64,000 nucleotides of DNA from Desmodesmus armatus (Eukaryota; Chlorophyta; Chlorophyceae; Sphaeropleales; Scenedesmaceae): NCBI GenBank assembly GCA_007449985.2, contig VIIQ02000614.1, positions 62,001 to 126,000 of the forward strand. Direction: 5' to 3'. The position numbers were made by a program, and so were the translations under genes. Positions 24,601 to 37,800 of the stretch are shown piece after piece; within the stretch, counting starts at the first letter, position 1, and each line of letters opens with the position of its first letter. A model generated the notes under the pieces. That model ran no database searches, had not been told where the DNA came from, and saw only the letters and a list, made by a program, of their open reading frames with translations.

Positions 24601-25479
24601 TCAACAACACATGACAATAGAGGCCAACCAGGCAAGGCAGCATGTAAAAGGCAGATCTTCGGCATGATGTGACAAGCAGGGGCTGGTCTTTGATTATGGC
24701 AACACACCTCATATGTAGTGATGCATCACCTATAGCACTTCACACAGCAGGGCGGGATGCACGCAAGCTGCTGCAACACATGACTACAGCCAAGCTTCAA
24801 CTAACCACCAAGCAGAACAACAGCCTGCCGACATTTGCAACCTGCTGCAATCTTGCAGCGTGCAAGGAATCCCTGTCACACAGACGCGCAAGTGCTTTGC
24901 AGAGCAGACAGAGATACCATTCCCACACCAGCGGGCGGCCGCAATATGGTGCCCTAACATACCCCTCAACCCCGCCACTGCTAACACCATCGCCTCATCC
25001 CAATGAAAGCACTGGGACAGCACACCATAGCAACCCAGATAAGCCCATCAAACCGCTTAAAGGGCAGACATGTTGCCAACCCAACCAGCACGTACCATCT
25101 GATGCAAACAAGGAGAGCCACAGTGTTCCTGCAACACCCGCCAAAAGCAATACACTACTGTTGCACAGTGCCCTGCCACCCATCAAACCGCCACTCATCA
25201 AACCGCCACTCGCACCCATGCAGGAGGCTCCGAAGGGCTCCAGGGATGCTGCAGCTACCCAAACTGGCGGCACCCCTGAACCCATGCAACAACAGCGACA
25301 CTCTGGCACGAAGCCTCAAGACCCATGCAAGCCCCAGCTTTCTGTGCACATGCACCAACAAACACACGCTCTGCCTCTCTCCATCCATCTCACACACTCA
25401 ATACTCAGCTGACCTTCACTAACTCACACCGAACCCACACACCCCACCTCAAACACCCTCAGACGCACGCTGTCCCCTG
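21659..25479. other. Non-coding stretch between the PARP gene and PP4R1
   Basis: This lies between two convergent genes and should hold both 3' UTRs. A short (CA)n run sits at about 22132-22144. Frames on both strands (for example 24669-25412 +) are Pro/Thr/Ser/His-rich, match nothing I know and look like composition artefacts. Confidence 0.45.
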
Positions 25480-28400
25480 TCACAAGGGTCCCGTCGTGAG
25501 GGCGACCACATGCATGAGGCGCTCCAACTGCTGGCAGTTACTCAGCTTCATTAGCCACTCCGCTGACTTCGCAGCATCAGCAGCGGAGGGTGCAGCAGCG
25601 GCAGCACCACCAGCTGCCTGCCCTGCACCACCACCACCACCACCACTGCTGCTGCTGCCAGCCTTGCTGCTGACTGGCCCCTGCACTGCGGCAGCAGGCT
25701 GTTGCTTGCCAGACCCAGAGTGCGGTCTAGCCGACTGCCTACTGACAGCAGGACTGACAGAGCTGCGTGGCGGCAAGGCAGCAGTCATCCCACCAGCAGC
25801 ACCCCCATGCGCCGAGCTCCGGCCACCGCCGTTGCTGCTGCTGCCAGGACTGCTACCGCCGCCGGGGCTAGGGCTGGACCGGCCACTGCCGCCTGCTGAG
25901 CCGCCACTGCCTGACACCCGACCGCTGGACGAGGCGCCACCACTGCTCGTGGTGCTGGCCAGCTCCCTGACATAAGCCTGGTAGCCTAGCAGCGGGTGAG
26001 CACCCTTGGGCACGTGCCCCACCATCTGCGTCTCTCGCCGTGGGCTGCTGGTGGCCTGCTGAACAGCCTCTGCCTGTTCCTGCTGCTGCTGCATCTCTTG
26101 CTGCTCAGCACCAGCGTCTAGGGCAGCCCCAGGGTGAGGTGCACTGCCCGTGCTGTCAGCCACTGGCTGCTGCTGTACGGCATCCTGCAGCTGAGCAGGC
26201 TGCTCTGTCGGCAAGGCCTCCGCCTTGGTCTGCTGCTGCTGCTCACCGCCAGCCACCCCCTCCTCCTGCTCCTCCGAGGGCTGCTGTGGCGATGGCACCG
26301 CAGTCTCAGGCTGCTGCTGCTGCTGTTCAACGTCATCAGCACCTTGCTCCTGCTGCTCGCCTTCCTGCTGCTGCTGCAGTGGCTGCTGCTGGCCGGTGAG
26401 CGCAGCCGCCTGCGCCCTGACATCTGCCAGTGCTGCTGCAACTGCATAGCGCACCCCAGGCACGCTGTCGTGAGCCAGAGCCTCCAACCTGTCCAGCAGC
26501 ACTGCTTGCTGCGCACACGACAGCACCTGGTGACACGCCGCCAGCAGGCCCATCACCAGTGGCACAAACAGCTGGCGCTGCTGGTGGCTGCTGCTGCAGC
26601 CAAAGTACTCCACAAGCACAGGGAGGTACTGTTGAGGTGCTGCATGCGCAGGCTGAGGCAGGCCCCGCACCCAGCCGCCACCACTGCTGCTGACATCGTC
26701 GTCACTGCTGCAGCCATCTGCTGCCAGCAGCCCGCTAGGTAGGCTGTCGGCCAGCTGCCTGCGGCCGCGCCCTGATGACCCCTCCTGCTGCTTCAGTCTG
26801 GTTACCACGCTATCCCCAAGGGGGCCGGCGCTGTCCTCCGGGGCAGAGGCACCGCCCTGCAGCCGCAGAAGGTCTCCTGTGGACTTCGCCCTGTTGGGCA
26901 GCTGCCGCCGCCGTGAGATAGGCACAGCACGTGCTGCGGAGCTCGCAGCAGCGGCAGCGGCGGTGAGGGCACCCACAGGCATCATGGCCGGGTGCATGGC
27001 ATACAGCGGCTTGGCGGGAGGGGCTGCTGCTGCGGTAACGGCGGCGGCAGCAGCAGCTGCACTGGATGAATCTGCTGGGCTGCCTTCCGCTGCGGCAGCA
27101 TCATCGCCACCAGCACCACTGCTGGTGCCGTTCGCCTGTTGCTGCTGTGGCTGTGCAGCCTCACCACCTTGCAAGCCCTGGCTGACAGCGCCACTGCTGC
27201 TGCTGCTGCGGTCCCCTTCATCCTCACTATCAGCATCGCTGCCGCTGCTGTCGTTACCGCTCTCATCGGTGCTGCTGTCGCTGTGGTGGGAGCCGCCGTC
27301 GCTGCTGCTGTGGCTGCCACTGGTGCTGAGCCCACTGCTGCCGCTGCCGCCACCAGCCATGTCGCCATCATCAGACTCGTCATCAGAGTCCGACAGGGCT
27401 GAGAAGCAGCCTACAGGTGCAGGAGCCAGTGCACTAGGGAGCTCCAACTCATCAAAGTCCATAGCACTGCTCATGCCGCCACTGCTGCGCTGATGCTGCT
27501 CCGCCACTAGCCCTAATAGGACACTCGGGGGCCGTGTGGACTGCACCCCAACCCCTCTGCTGCGGCTGCTAGAAGCAGGACTGCTGCTGGAGGTACTGCT
27601 GCTGCTGGTAGGATCATCATCGACTGAGAAGCGCACACCAAACCGGCTGCTGCGCGACTTGCGGCGGTCTGACACGCCCCCCTGACTGCTGCCAGCTTTC
27701 GCGTCAGGAGCGTCAGACGCAGAGGCTCCATACGAGCTGTCCGGACGTCTGCTGGGGTGGGGGTCCTGCATATCTGCTGCGCTGCTGCTGAGGCCATTGC
27801 AGGCCTGCTCGGCGAAGCCACCTGTGCCCCCAGCGGCCGCAGCATCTGCTGACCTGCTCAGCTCAGCAGCAGCAGCATGCTCCAGGCAGGATGTCCGCCC
27901 AACCGGCTGCTGGCACAGCATGGGTGAGGCACCCAGGCTGCCACTGCAGCACGCCGCACAGCTGCCTGCACCCCCAAGCTGCGTCTGCAGCATGTGCGAG
28001 GGCAGCGCAGCCAGGATGGATCCGATCTGACTGGCAGCAGCCGTCCTTACTGCTGCTATCGGGTCGCAGCACAGGCTCATGGCTGTGGGCCACAAGCTGT
28101 TTTCGATTGCCTCTGGCCCAGCTGCAGCTGCAAGGCGGCCCAACTGCAGAGCCAGCTCTCGCCGCACACGCCAGGACCGGGTGCGGTCGCCTGACCGGGC
28201 AGCCAGCTGGGGCAGGGTCTGCACAGCAGGAAGTGGAGCAGGAGAAGCAGTGCAGCGGCATGTTGACGTAATTGCAGACCGGATGCGCACGTCACAAAGC
28301 AAGCTGTGGGTGAGGACACTCACCCACCACACCCCTATGCTGGCAGGTGTGGCGGTCTTATTGCCGTGCGATGGGTTGTTGCAACTGACTCTGCCACAAC

Positions 28401-31371
28401 TAAACCATGCCCGCACTCCAACAGGCAGCCAAGTGTCACTCACCTTCAGCAGCAGCTCATGGCCGCTGGGTGGCAGCAGTGGGAACAGGTCTGCCATGAC
28501 CAGCACCAGCTGGCCCCCAATCCAGCTGAGGTGGGACTGCAGCAGGCCAGCCAGCGCTGGGAACATCTCCCGGTGCGTCAGCACAGGGCCCAGTGCCGCC
28601 ATCAGCTGGGGCATGCAGCTGACAACCTCACACAGCACTGCAGGGTCGCGAGAGGCCTGCAGCGCATGCCAGGCATCCCTACAGCAGCAACACACACAAG
28701 TAGGCAGGCCGAAAGTAAGCACAACAACAGTGAGAGCCCCTCGACGAAGTCACCACCCCCAAAAGTCAACACGTGAGCATGATGTTGCATAATTTCACAC
28801 AGGGACACGACAGAGTGTGCCACAAAATTTAAGGCTCAATGGCAGCACTCAGATACAGCTGCATGCATGCATCTGCCAGACTGTCAAGCTCCTGCCAAGT
28901 TTCCTGCAACACTGCAGGCCACTCTCACCTCATGTCATGCCACCTGTCCGGCCCCAGCAGCACCGCCAGCTGCCCAAAGGCCTGCGCACAGGCCAGCGCC
29001 ACGCTGACCTCATAAATGACCACAGTGCTGCCAGCCATGCTGGTGAAACGCCCCAGCAGCAACATGCCCAGCTGGCAAGGCGGCAGCTGCAGCAGGAACG
29101 GACCAAGGCCAGACAGTGCAGCCACCTTCACCCAGTGGGAGCTGTCTGCCGTCAGCAGCTCCATGCACTGCCGCAGGGCGCACCAGCAGTCGTGCAGCAA
29201 GGGCACCGTCTGCTCCAACCTGCACTGCGGCTGCTCCCGCTGGTGGGGGTGGTCCGGCTGCTCGTTGTCAGACATGGACCCTCCATGCTGCCGCCGGTGC
29301 TGCTGCTGCTGCTGCTGGTGGTGGTGTTGATGCTGGTGCCGGTGCGTCTGCGAGGAGCACGCATCGTCCTGGCTGTCATGCGCAAGCAGATTCGACTCGC
29401 TGCCGCCGCTGGGTGACCCCGGCATTGAGTTGCACGAGCTGCTGCTGGACAGCAGGCCATCCATTATCAGGGAGCTGTGCATGGGGTGCTTCGTCATGAT
29501 CTGTGCTGTGGTGGCCGGGGACCTGTTCGCAAGCGAGGGGTATGACCTGTTGCGCTGGGGGCCCGAGGCTGCAGCCAGGCTGGACGCAAGCTGGCTGCCG
29601 CTGAAGTCGCCGCTAAACCGCTGCATCGCATCCAAGCAGCTGCTGGCCCTGCTGCTGCAGCACCCTAGCGGCTGCTCCGCCTCCACCTCCTGCTGCCAGC
29701 AGCTGCTGCTGCTGCCGCTGTCGGCTGTGGGGGTGCTGCTGGCATCTGCTGGGCGCTTCTGCAGGGCTGCTGCAAGGCGCGGCAGGTCCAGCGCACAGGC
29801 ACGCCGCACGCGCCAGTTCTGGTCCCTGCTGAGCTGGTAAAACGCCGGCAGCAACACTTGGTGGCACAGCCGCAGAGGCATCGCTGGCAGCACCAGGCTC
29901 ATGCAGTTGGCAGCACCCTGCAACACCAACAACACACCAGCCAAGTTCAGATGCCGTTCCCACACGCACGCAACCCGTCATAACCGCTGCACCAGCTTAT
30001 GTGGCTGCACCTGCTGCTGTACCTCCAGGGTCTGCAACGTGATGCTGTCATGATGCTGTCATAACTCGTCAGGCCCTGCCTACTGCGTCACCAGCTCTGT
30101 GCACCCACCTCGCGCACTGCAAACTCCCTGTGGCTGGCCCAGCGGCTGATGTAGCGTGGCACGTGCCGCTTGAGGGCTTCTGGTGTCCAGAAGCCGACAG
30201 TGTGTGCCAGCAACCGTACAGCTGCCAGAGTGCCATCGTCGCTGCCGTGCGACTCGAGCCTGTCGACTGCACGCTTGCTGGCAGCTGTGGCGCGGGCAGG
30301 AGGCAGCAGCTGCACCAGCTGCTGAAAAGCGAGGATGGAGGCCTGGCTGACCTGCACACACGTACATTCCAACATGGCAACACAACAAGGCTGAGTGGCG
30401 GGATAAAATGATATCCACAGACCTAGTGTCAGGCAATGTCATGCACAGTTGATATCTGCAAACGCAGTAATATCATCACATTTGAACACTGAACAGCTAT
30501 GCACAAGCGTAATTGGAGATCAACGTCAGAGTGTAACAGTGCATGAAAGCCAGCACGACACATGAGCACAGCCGCTGCTGCGTCCAGCATCAAACCCACC
30601 TCATCATCATCATCAAGGGCACACTGCTGTGCACAAACCAGCAGAGCGGCCTCAATCTCCCGCATGCTGTGCTCAGCATCCTTCTCAAACAGGGCAGTAC
30701 CTGCACAAAACCAGGACAAAGGGCCTTCAGCAACGCATGGCAACTAACGGCCCCTCTGTTGTCTGCCTGTGCTTTCACACCCCATGCGCATGGTCTGGTG
30801 AACACCAAAGCTTCAAAGGGGTCCTACCTAGCCCTGGTAACTGCTTGACAGCGGTGGCCCTGATCTCAGCCTCAGGGTCTCGAGCCAGTTGCTGGACCAA
30901 GGGCAGCAGCACCTCCACACAGTCTCCATAGGCAGCCGTTGGACCGGATGCTGCAGCAGCAATACCCTGCAATCAAACAAGAGTTGATATGAGTATGCAT
31001 GTAAGCCACATGAGGGGCCCAGACACGACTTCACACTACAAACGTGAACGCCAGCAGCCTGCCCTCTTACGTGCGTATAGGCGAGCCTCTGGAACGACTG
31101 ATTACTGCGGCAGAAGTGCTCTATGCTCTCCAAGGGATTTTGGGTGGCGACATCCTGTGGCAGAAGGTGCGAGCGGGGCATCAGCATCATCCCCAACGAT
31201 GAGCAGTCGTGAAAAACTTGGTCCCCATCACTGTGCGTCTGCTCGGCAGGGCAGGCACACAGCTGGCTGCATATGTACCTCAAAGAAGCTCTGGCCATCT
31301 TGGACAACGTCGGTGAGGGCTTGCTGAGCCAAACTTGATTGCAGGTCAGGCGAGGACCCCCTATAATCCAT
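25480..31371 (-). CDS. PPP4R1: Protein phosphatase 4 regulatory subunit 1-like HEAT-repeat protein
   Basis: Exons (minus order): 31371-31279, 31154-31071, 30966-30828, 30700-30600, 30351-30109, 29917-28929, 28678-28444, 28218-25480. All phases agree, giving 1,540 residues and no frameshift. The PP4R1 order of HEAT blocks is visible: NPLESIEHFCRSN near the N-terminus, LLPAFYQLSRDQNWRVRRAC and SSHWVKVAALSGLGPF in the middle, RSWRVRRELALQLGRL at about 640, and LVEYFGCSSSHQQRQLFVPL at about 1160. These parallel human PP4R1 blocks such as LLPRFFQLCSDNVWGVRK and SRWVRQAAFQSLGPF. The HEAT blocks are separated by long Ser/Gln/Ala inserts, and a 300-residue low-complexity tail follows, so the protein is much longer than the roughly 950-residue animal form. 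It probably scaffolds the PP4 catalytic subunit. Its first two exons are duplicated upstream. Confidence 0.92.
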
Positions 31372-33310
31372 GCTGCATCACTCTTTGTGAACGTAAAGAT
31401 AAGCCACGTCTCTCGTGTCTGCCTGGCTTGACGAGCAGGCTCCTCTTGGCTGGTTTCAACCAGCAGTAACATCATTATGACCTGGCTTGACCCTAGCAGA
31501 CAGATCTGAACAAAAGTGGGACATGCGTTGCTGATAGCGCTTCAGAGTCTATTGAACAGTCAATGACACAGGCTTGGAGGGTCTGGTGGCAGCCAGCCTT
31601 GGTGGGTGAGAGCACAGCTGCAGCCGCACTGGAGGGTGCATCAAGTGTGCAGGATCACAGCAAGAATGGTGCAATCAACGTATTGTGTGAGCAAATCAGT
31701 CGGATGAGAGCATGCTCAAACTGTCATGTGTGACTCGGTGTCTCTAGCTTGCACGTATATTGGGTGCAGCCTGCCTGGACAGCCAGGCTGCTTGAGGCTG
31801 TGCGCTCCGAGAAGTCAGGTGGACCCATTAGTGCCCCTCAGGCTGTCAGGCTGTGTTCAACAAATGTTTTGCGCAATTGAACAAGTTGGAAGGGTGTGCC
31901 AAGTTGGAGGGTGCTCGAGGATGCAGAGCCAGCAAGGGGTGGAAGGCGCCGTGGGTAACATCTGTGTCATGTAGGCACTGAGCTAGGCATGTGATTCATG
32001 GACAGGCTGTTTGGTTCCAGTGCAGCACAGGGCTGCTGGAAGAGGCTTTCGTTGCGGCCCGTAGGGGGACGCCAGGCAGACGCAGACGCAACAGAAAACG
32101 AACGCTGCACAGGTGTCCAAACTGCCAGGCTGCCAGGCTGCCGCCACCACACCAGCTTTGTGCCCAGGCTCTGGTCAACAAGCCCACACTGCGAGCTGAC
32201 CATAGTTGCAGGTATACCACAGGCTCAAGCTACACCCACAACGCGTGACTCTGCAGCAGAGGGCAGGTTAGAAGTAAGGTGCTGGTTTTCTGATCGGTAC
32301 AGGCCGCCTCCCTGTCCTAGGCTGCCGCCGAGTACCTCAAACAAGGCACGGAGCTGCTGCAAATCTACTTTAACCCATACCCGTCACTTCACGGCAAAGT
32401 GGCCGCTGCTCCCTTTCAACTACTAGTTGAACTGAGTTGTACTGTGGTACAAGTGTCACAGAATGAAGCCCTGAAGCGGCGTGCAAAAAGCTATGACTTA
32501 ACCTGGTGATGCACAGCACCAACAAATGCACATGCTTTGACATCATGCCAGTAAATGAATGAATGTAAAAATGCATGAATGAAATATCAACTGGGCCGGC
32601 AGCCCTCTTCACTTGATTACGCCCCCACCCTTGTCCCCTCGGCCACCTGGGTGTCCAGGGTGCGGTGAAGGTGGGTGCTGAGCCCTTCACTCCCCTTTGC
32701 CCTTGACGGGCAGAGGGGGTATCCTTGGCGTGGAGCCCCCCTTGTCCTGCAGGCACTAAGCCCCTTGGCTAGACTCTATGCCGGGCACCCTCAGCCCCCC
32801 CCCCCCACCCAGTGGGTCATCGAGGGGGCCACCTTCACCCTGGCTGGCCCCCACCCTGGACGAGTTGCCATTGTCCAGCCATCTCATAAGGGCGCCCCTT
32901 GTTCTGATGCTCTCTGCCTTTGTATACCCAGGCAGCTGCTGGCCTAGTCACCAAGAGCAAAACACCAACACACTTGCAGCATGCTGCAACCCATCAGTGC
33001 GCCTTACGGCGCGGCCCCACCGGGGCTGCCACATACAGCGAGCGCAACTCGTTGCCACCCGCTGCCGCCGCTTGGGTGCATCAGGCTTGCGCCTCGCTGC
33101 TGCAGTGGACTTCTGACGGTGCCGCCGCTGCCTTATCCCCTGTTGCCCCCGCTCACAGGCCGAGGCACTGCTTGCTGAGCTGCTGGTTGAGGGGCTTGAG
33201 CACTTGACGAGCTTCCGCCCCCTGACGGCCCATGTCGGCTGCTGCTGCTGCTGCACCAGGAGGGGCTGGACCAGCTGCGGCTGCTGCCGCCCGAGCTTGC
33301 CGCCGCCAAG
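31048..33310. repeat. Tandem segmental duplication, proximal copy
   Basis: Homologous blocks shared with the distal copy are 31048-31900 (matches 33315-34150), 32322-32545 (matches 34150-34345) and 32950-33310 (matches 34380-34830). The proximal copy has two extra stretches of about 400 bases each (31900-32320 and 32545-32940). It carries PP4R1 exons 1-2 (the copies used in the gene model) and, further upstream, a partial EPL1 3' end. Confidence 0.85.
32950..33310 (-). pseudogene. Partial duplicate of the EPL1 3' end
   Basis: The DNA matches the end of the EPL1 coding region and the bases just downstream (34380-34830), including CCCCTGTTGCCCCCGCTCAC and GACGGCCCATG. It lacks the rest of EPL1, and small indels break the frame. 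It is a by-product of the tandem duplication. The C run at about 32801-32812 lies just outside it. Confidence 0.75.
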
Positions 33311-33314
33311 CATG

Positions 33315-34830
33315 TCGTGAATGCCAGCAGCCTGCCCTCTTACGTGCGTATAGGCGAGCCTCTGGAACGAGTGATGGCTTCTGCAGAAGTGCTCTATGCT
33401 CTCCAAGGGATTTTGGGTGGCGACATCCTGTGGCAAGAAGGTGCGAGCGGGGCATCAGCATCATCCCCAACGATGAGCAGTCGTGAAAAACTTGGTCCCC
33501 ATCACTGGGCGTCTGCTCGGCAGGGCAGGCACACAGCTGGCTGCATAAGTACCTCAAAGAAGCTCTGGCCATCTTGGACGACGTCGGTGAGGGCTTGCTG
33601 AGCCAGACTTGATTGCAGGTCAGGCGAGGACCCCCTATAATCCATGCTGCATCACTCTTTGTGAACGTAAAGATAAGGCACGCCTTTGCTGTCTGCCTGG
33701 CCTGACGTGCAGGCTCCTCTTGGCTGGTTTCAACCAGCAGTAACATCATTATGACCTGGCTTGACCCTAGCAGACAGATCTGAACAAAAGTGGGTCAAGC
33801 GGTGCTGATTGTGCGTCAGGGTGTATTGAACAGTCAATGACACAGGCTTGGAGGGTCAGGTGGCAGCCAGCCTTGGTGGGTGAAGGCATATAGCTGCAGC
33901 CACGCTGGAGGGTGTGCCAAGTTTACAGGGTTACAGCGAAAATGGTGCAGTTGACGTGTTGTTGTACAGACAATCCAGTTGCATTGGCAAAATACCTGTA
34001 CCCAGGTGTGGGAGTTGGTGTCTATGGGCATACATTGATTCCGGTTGGTGCCTGCCTTGACAGCTGCAGGGCCCCGAGAAGTCAGGTGGACCCTGTGGTG
34101 CCCCTCAGGCTTTCAGGCTGTCTTGGTGCTGAGGAGTCAGATCCTCTCCCTGCCGCTGGGTAGCTCAAACAAGGCACACAGATGCTGCAGCACTACCCCA
34201 CCTCACATCCATCACAACACAGGAAGTTGGCCGCTGCACCTGTCAACTGTGTTACAAGTGTTACAGAATTAAGCCCGAAACCAGCATGCAAAGAGCTAAC
34301 TACACCTGGTAATGCACAGCACCAAAACAAATGCACATGACCATGACAATCACCAAAAATGCAAGTACACCATTATGCTTACAGCGTGCCGCAACCCCAT
34401 CAGTGCGCCTTGCGGCGTGGCCCAACTGGCGCTGCCACACCCAGAGAGCGCAGCTCGTTGCCACCCCGCTGTCGCCACTTGGGTGAAGCAGGCTTGCGCC
34501 TGGCTGCTGCCGCTCCTGCAGTGGACCGCCTGACGCTGCCGCCGCTGCCATGTCCCCTGTTGCCCCCGCTCACAGGCCGAGGCACTGCCGCACCCCGCCC
34601 ACTGCTGGCAGCCACAGCGCCTGTAGCTGCTGCTGCTGCTGCAGGCGGGCTGCTGGCCTTTGCGCCCTTGTGTGCATCTGCATTGCTGCGCAGCTGCTTG
34701 CTGACCTGCTGGTTCAGAGGCTTGAGCACCTGGGGAGCTTCTGCGCCCTGACGGCCCATGGCGGCTGCTGCTGCTGCAGGAGGGGCTGGCCCAGCTGCGG
34801 CTGCTGCCGCCCCAGCTTGCCGTCGCCTCC
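33315..34830. repeat. Tandem segmental duplication, distal copy
   Basis: This is the second copy of the EPL1-PP4R1 junction. It contains a full-looking second set of PP4R1 exons 1 and 2 and the true 3' end of EPL1. See the proximal copy for block boundaries; some blocks are nearly identical over hundreds of bases. Confidence 0.85.
33344..33645 (-). other. Duplicate PP4R1 exons 1 and 2 (alternative first exons or relic)
   Basis: Exon 1' (33645-33553) has the same ATG start (MDYRGSSPDLQSSLAQQALT) and the same length, 93 bases. Exon 2' (33427-33344) is also 84 bases, with CRSHHSFQRL instead of CRSNQSFQRL. The donors GTACTT and GTAAGA are kept. The lengths and phases mean that either exon pair could splice to exon 3 at 30966 and give a full-length PP4R1. 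Whether this copy is a second promoter/first-exon set or dead is not decidable here. Confidence 0.7.
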
Positions 34831-37800
34831 TCTTGCTAGGCTGCATGAAGCTGTCGCTGTCGCTGCCACTGTCAGCAGCCGCAGCAGCCTGCAGCTCACT
34901 GCTGCTGGCAACTGGAGGCAGCACCGCAGCACCACGCCCAACCAAGCCATTACGCCTGTTGGGTCCCCTAGCACCAGCAGCTGCATGAATCGCCTGCTGC
35001 TTCTGCTGCACCTTGCCCGCCTGCTGCTGCTGCTGGCGCCTGCCCTGGCGCGCTTTCTGCATGCCCTGGATGCTGTCCCCCTCCTCTTCGTCACTGCTGC
35101 TGTCATCTGACACCAAGACAAACCCGCTGCTGGCCTCTTCTGCTGCTATCTGCCCTGCTGTAGCTGCCCTCGCTGCTGCTGCAGCGGCCCTGCAGCTGCC
35201 ACGGCCCCTGCCCAGAAGCTTCTCACGCAGGGGCTTCTGTCGACCCTTGCGCGCCTGCCCCTGCTGCTGCTGCTGCTGCCCTGCTATTGCTGCTGTCTCA
35301 TACACAAGGCCAGATGGCAGCTCCGTGTCATCGGAGGACAGCTCGTCGTCATCAGCTGCATACTCAGCCTCTGAGTCCGCCTCTGAGTCAGCTTCCGTGC
35401 CGGCTGAGGCGCTCCTGAAGGCACCTGCTCACTGGCCTCCTGCTCCTCTGCACTGTCACCAGCTGCTGCTGCAGCTGCGGCTGCACTGCCTTTGCGCCTG
35501 CCGCCGCGACCCTGCCCACGGCCAGCTGCCGGTGGCGGCTTGCTGGCTGCTGCTGCTGCAGCGGCTGGCTGGCCGCGCTTCTGCAGTCGGCTTGGGCCTG
35601 CTTCTGCTGGTGCACCAGCTGCAGCCGCTGCTGCACCAGTGCCGCCTGCTGCTGCAGACTCGGCAAGCTCCTTGGCTGCAAGGAGGCGCCTGCGCTTGGC
35701 TGCAAACGTGAGGTCAAACTCAGCTGCGGCTGCAGCTGCAGACGTGCGCGTCTGACGCCCCTTGTCCCCCTCGTGGGGAGAGGCTGCTGCAGCCGCCGCC
35801 AGGGCCACACGTGCCAGGGCCTTGTTGAGCACCGTGTTGGGAGACCCTGGGGGCGACGCGACAGCTGGCGCTGCACGCCCAGCCGCACCGCCAGCCTGGC
35901 CAAAGCCCCCACCAGCAGCAGCACGAGGAGACGGACCTGCGGCTGCGCCACCACGACCGGCAGAGGGCCCTGGCCGGCCTGCTGCTGCAGCAGCAGCCTT
36001 GCTGGTGCCTGCTGCCGCCGGTGCCTTGCTGGTCCCTGCTTTGTGTGCGGCGCCAGCTGCCTTGCGTGCAGCCGCCACTGCTGCCTTGCCTGGGGGCAGC
36101 CCCAACTGCCTGCGTGCCTGCCACTCCTGCTGCGACACCAACAGCAGCTGCTTCTTCAGCTTCTCACGCTTGCGGACCTGGTCGGCTAGCGTACGCACCG
36201 TCTGCAGGCACAACGCATCAAAAAAAGTCAATTGTTCGGCGCATCGTCCGCTACACAATTCCCCAAGACTATTCCTGACGTAACCGGCGCAACTGCTGGC
36301 ATGCGGGCGTCAAGTCCACCAAACGCAGCCCACAGCAGACAGTGAGTGCAGCTCACTGTGAAAGCCCTGAAACTAGTGGGAGAGGCAAGATTCGAATCTG
36401 TGTTTTCCCTGCATTCAGTGTGCCTAAGGCCAGGACTCTGCCTTCAGGGTTTGTGTGAAACGGCAACGAGACACGAATGTTGAATCTACAAGAGGTTTCA
36501 CCTCTGCGACCCAACATATGTGCCAGCCGTGACCTGGCAGCCTGCAACATCAGCTTGAATGTTCATAAGTTATTTGCATGCTTCCCAGGACAGTCAGCAT
36601 GCACTCTGTCAGCGACATGTGTGCAGCTGCACCTGCATGGCATGACTGCCACCAGGCTTGCGTACTGATGCAGGCTGAGAGGTTTAGGTGGGCCTGACTA
36701 TGGGATTGCAGCAGGTCACACTGCACTGCACATTTCATACAGTAAGGGTTACACCTGCAGCACCCCAGTTGATGTTGTGTGCCCAGAATTCTAGGTGGCC
36801 TGCGAACGTGTCATGCTGGCGCCACTGTCAGGTGTTCGCCCTCAGTTGTTGCTGTGGTGAGATGACTAGGTGACTGGCCACCAAGCCATGCTGCCATGCA
36901 CAAGAACTGTCACAGCAGCTGAGCAGGATTCGCTGCTCACAGACCTGACGACCTTCACCGTCGTGAAGTGCATCAACCGACGTCAAAGAGCATGCAGCTT
37001 CCGCGGCTGATGTATATATGTAAAATATGCATGCAATTACTACAGCCAAGCAACCTTAGCAGCCCGCCACGGCAGGCACCTGCCATCGACGGCGATGGGC
37101 TGCTGTCACCCGGCGTGAACGTGCCTGACCGCGAGCAAACGGGTGTTCAACAGTAGAAACTGTAATACTTATGCATCATTACAGCCGATCTGGCTTGACA
37201 GCCAAGCACCCGTAGCAGCATGTGCCATGGCACCGGCGATCGACGGATGGTCACCTGCCCCCCGGCCCCAACTGCCGGTCCGAGCGCCAACCCGGCCTGT
37301 TCGCAGGCAAAGTGGCATCAAACAGCAGCTATCATGCTGCGGTATTTCCTGGTGTGCACCGTCGGCCCTGCCGAGGCCGAAAAAATAAAACCATGTTCAA
37401 CCGTTTGGGATAAGACGTGAAAGTTAAATCTTGCAAAGAGAGCAGTGTGCGCTTCTCAGGCGACAAACAACAGCCTGAGCACCCAGCCAGCGTGTGTGCA
37501 AGAAAACGAGGCTACGCCATGTGTAAGACAGTGCGTGGATAGCGAACGTGCATGTGCATGTCCCCCCCCCCCCCAGCTCACCTCCAGCTCGTTGCGCAGG
37601 CTGTGCAGCGCCTCCAAGGCGTCATCCTCACGCAGCCTGCGGCGCTGGCCGCCCCTGCGCGTCACCTTCTGCTTGCTGCGTGGCTCCACAGCCATGAAGG
37701 GCAGGTGCTCGTCAAAGTCCTCGTCATCGTCCACGATGTCGTGCGCAAAGGCAACCAGCTGGGGGCACATGGCAGCAGCAGCAGCAGCAACAACAGGAGC

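Noticed and set aside
22345..25412. Possible genes on either strand between PARP and PP4R1
   Set aside because: Frames are composition-driven (Thr/Pro/His or Cys/Ser rich), lack domains and have no matching splice phases.
26040..27493. Several long plus-strand frames inside PP4R1
   Set aside because: Antisense shadows of the low-complexity exon; no conserved motif, and the minus-strand model closes in phase.
36376..36445. tRNA-like minus-strand stretch with ATTCGAATC
   Set aside because: The T-arm pairing is wrong (extra A, mismatch at the loop-closing pair), and no matching acceptor and D arms are seen.
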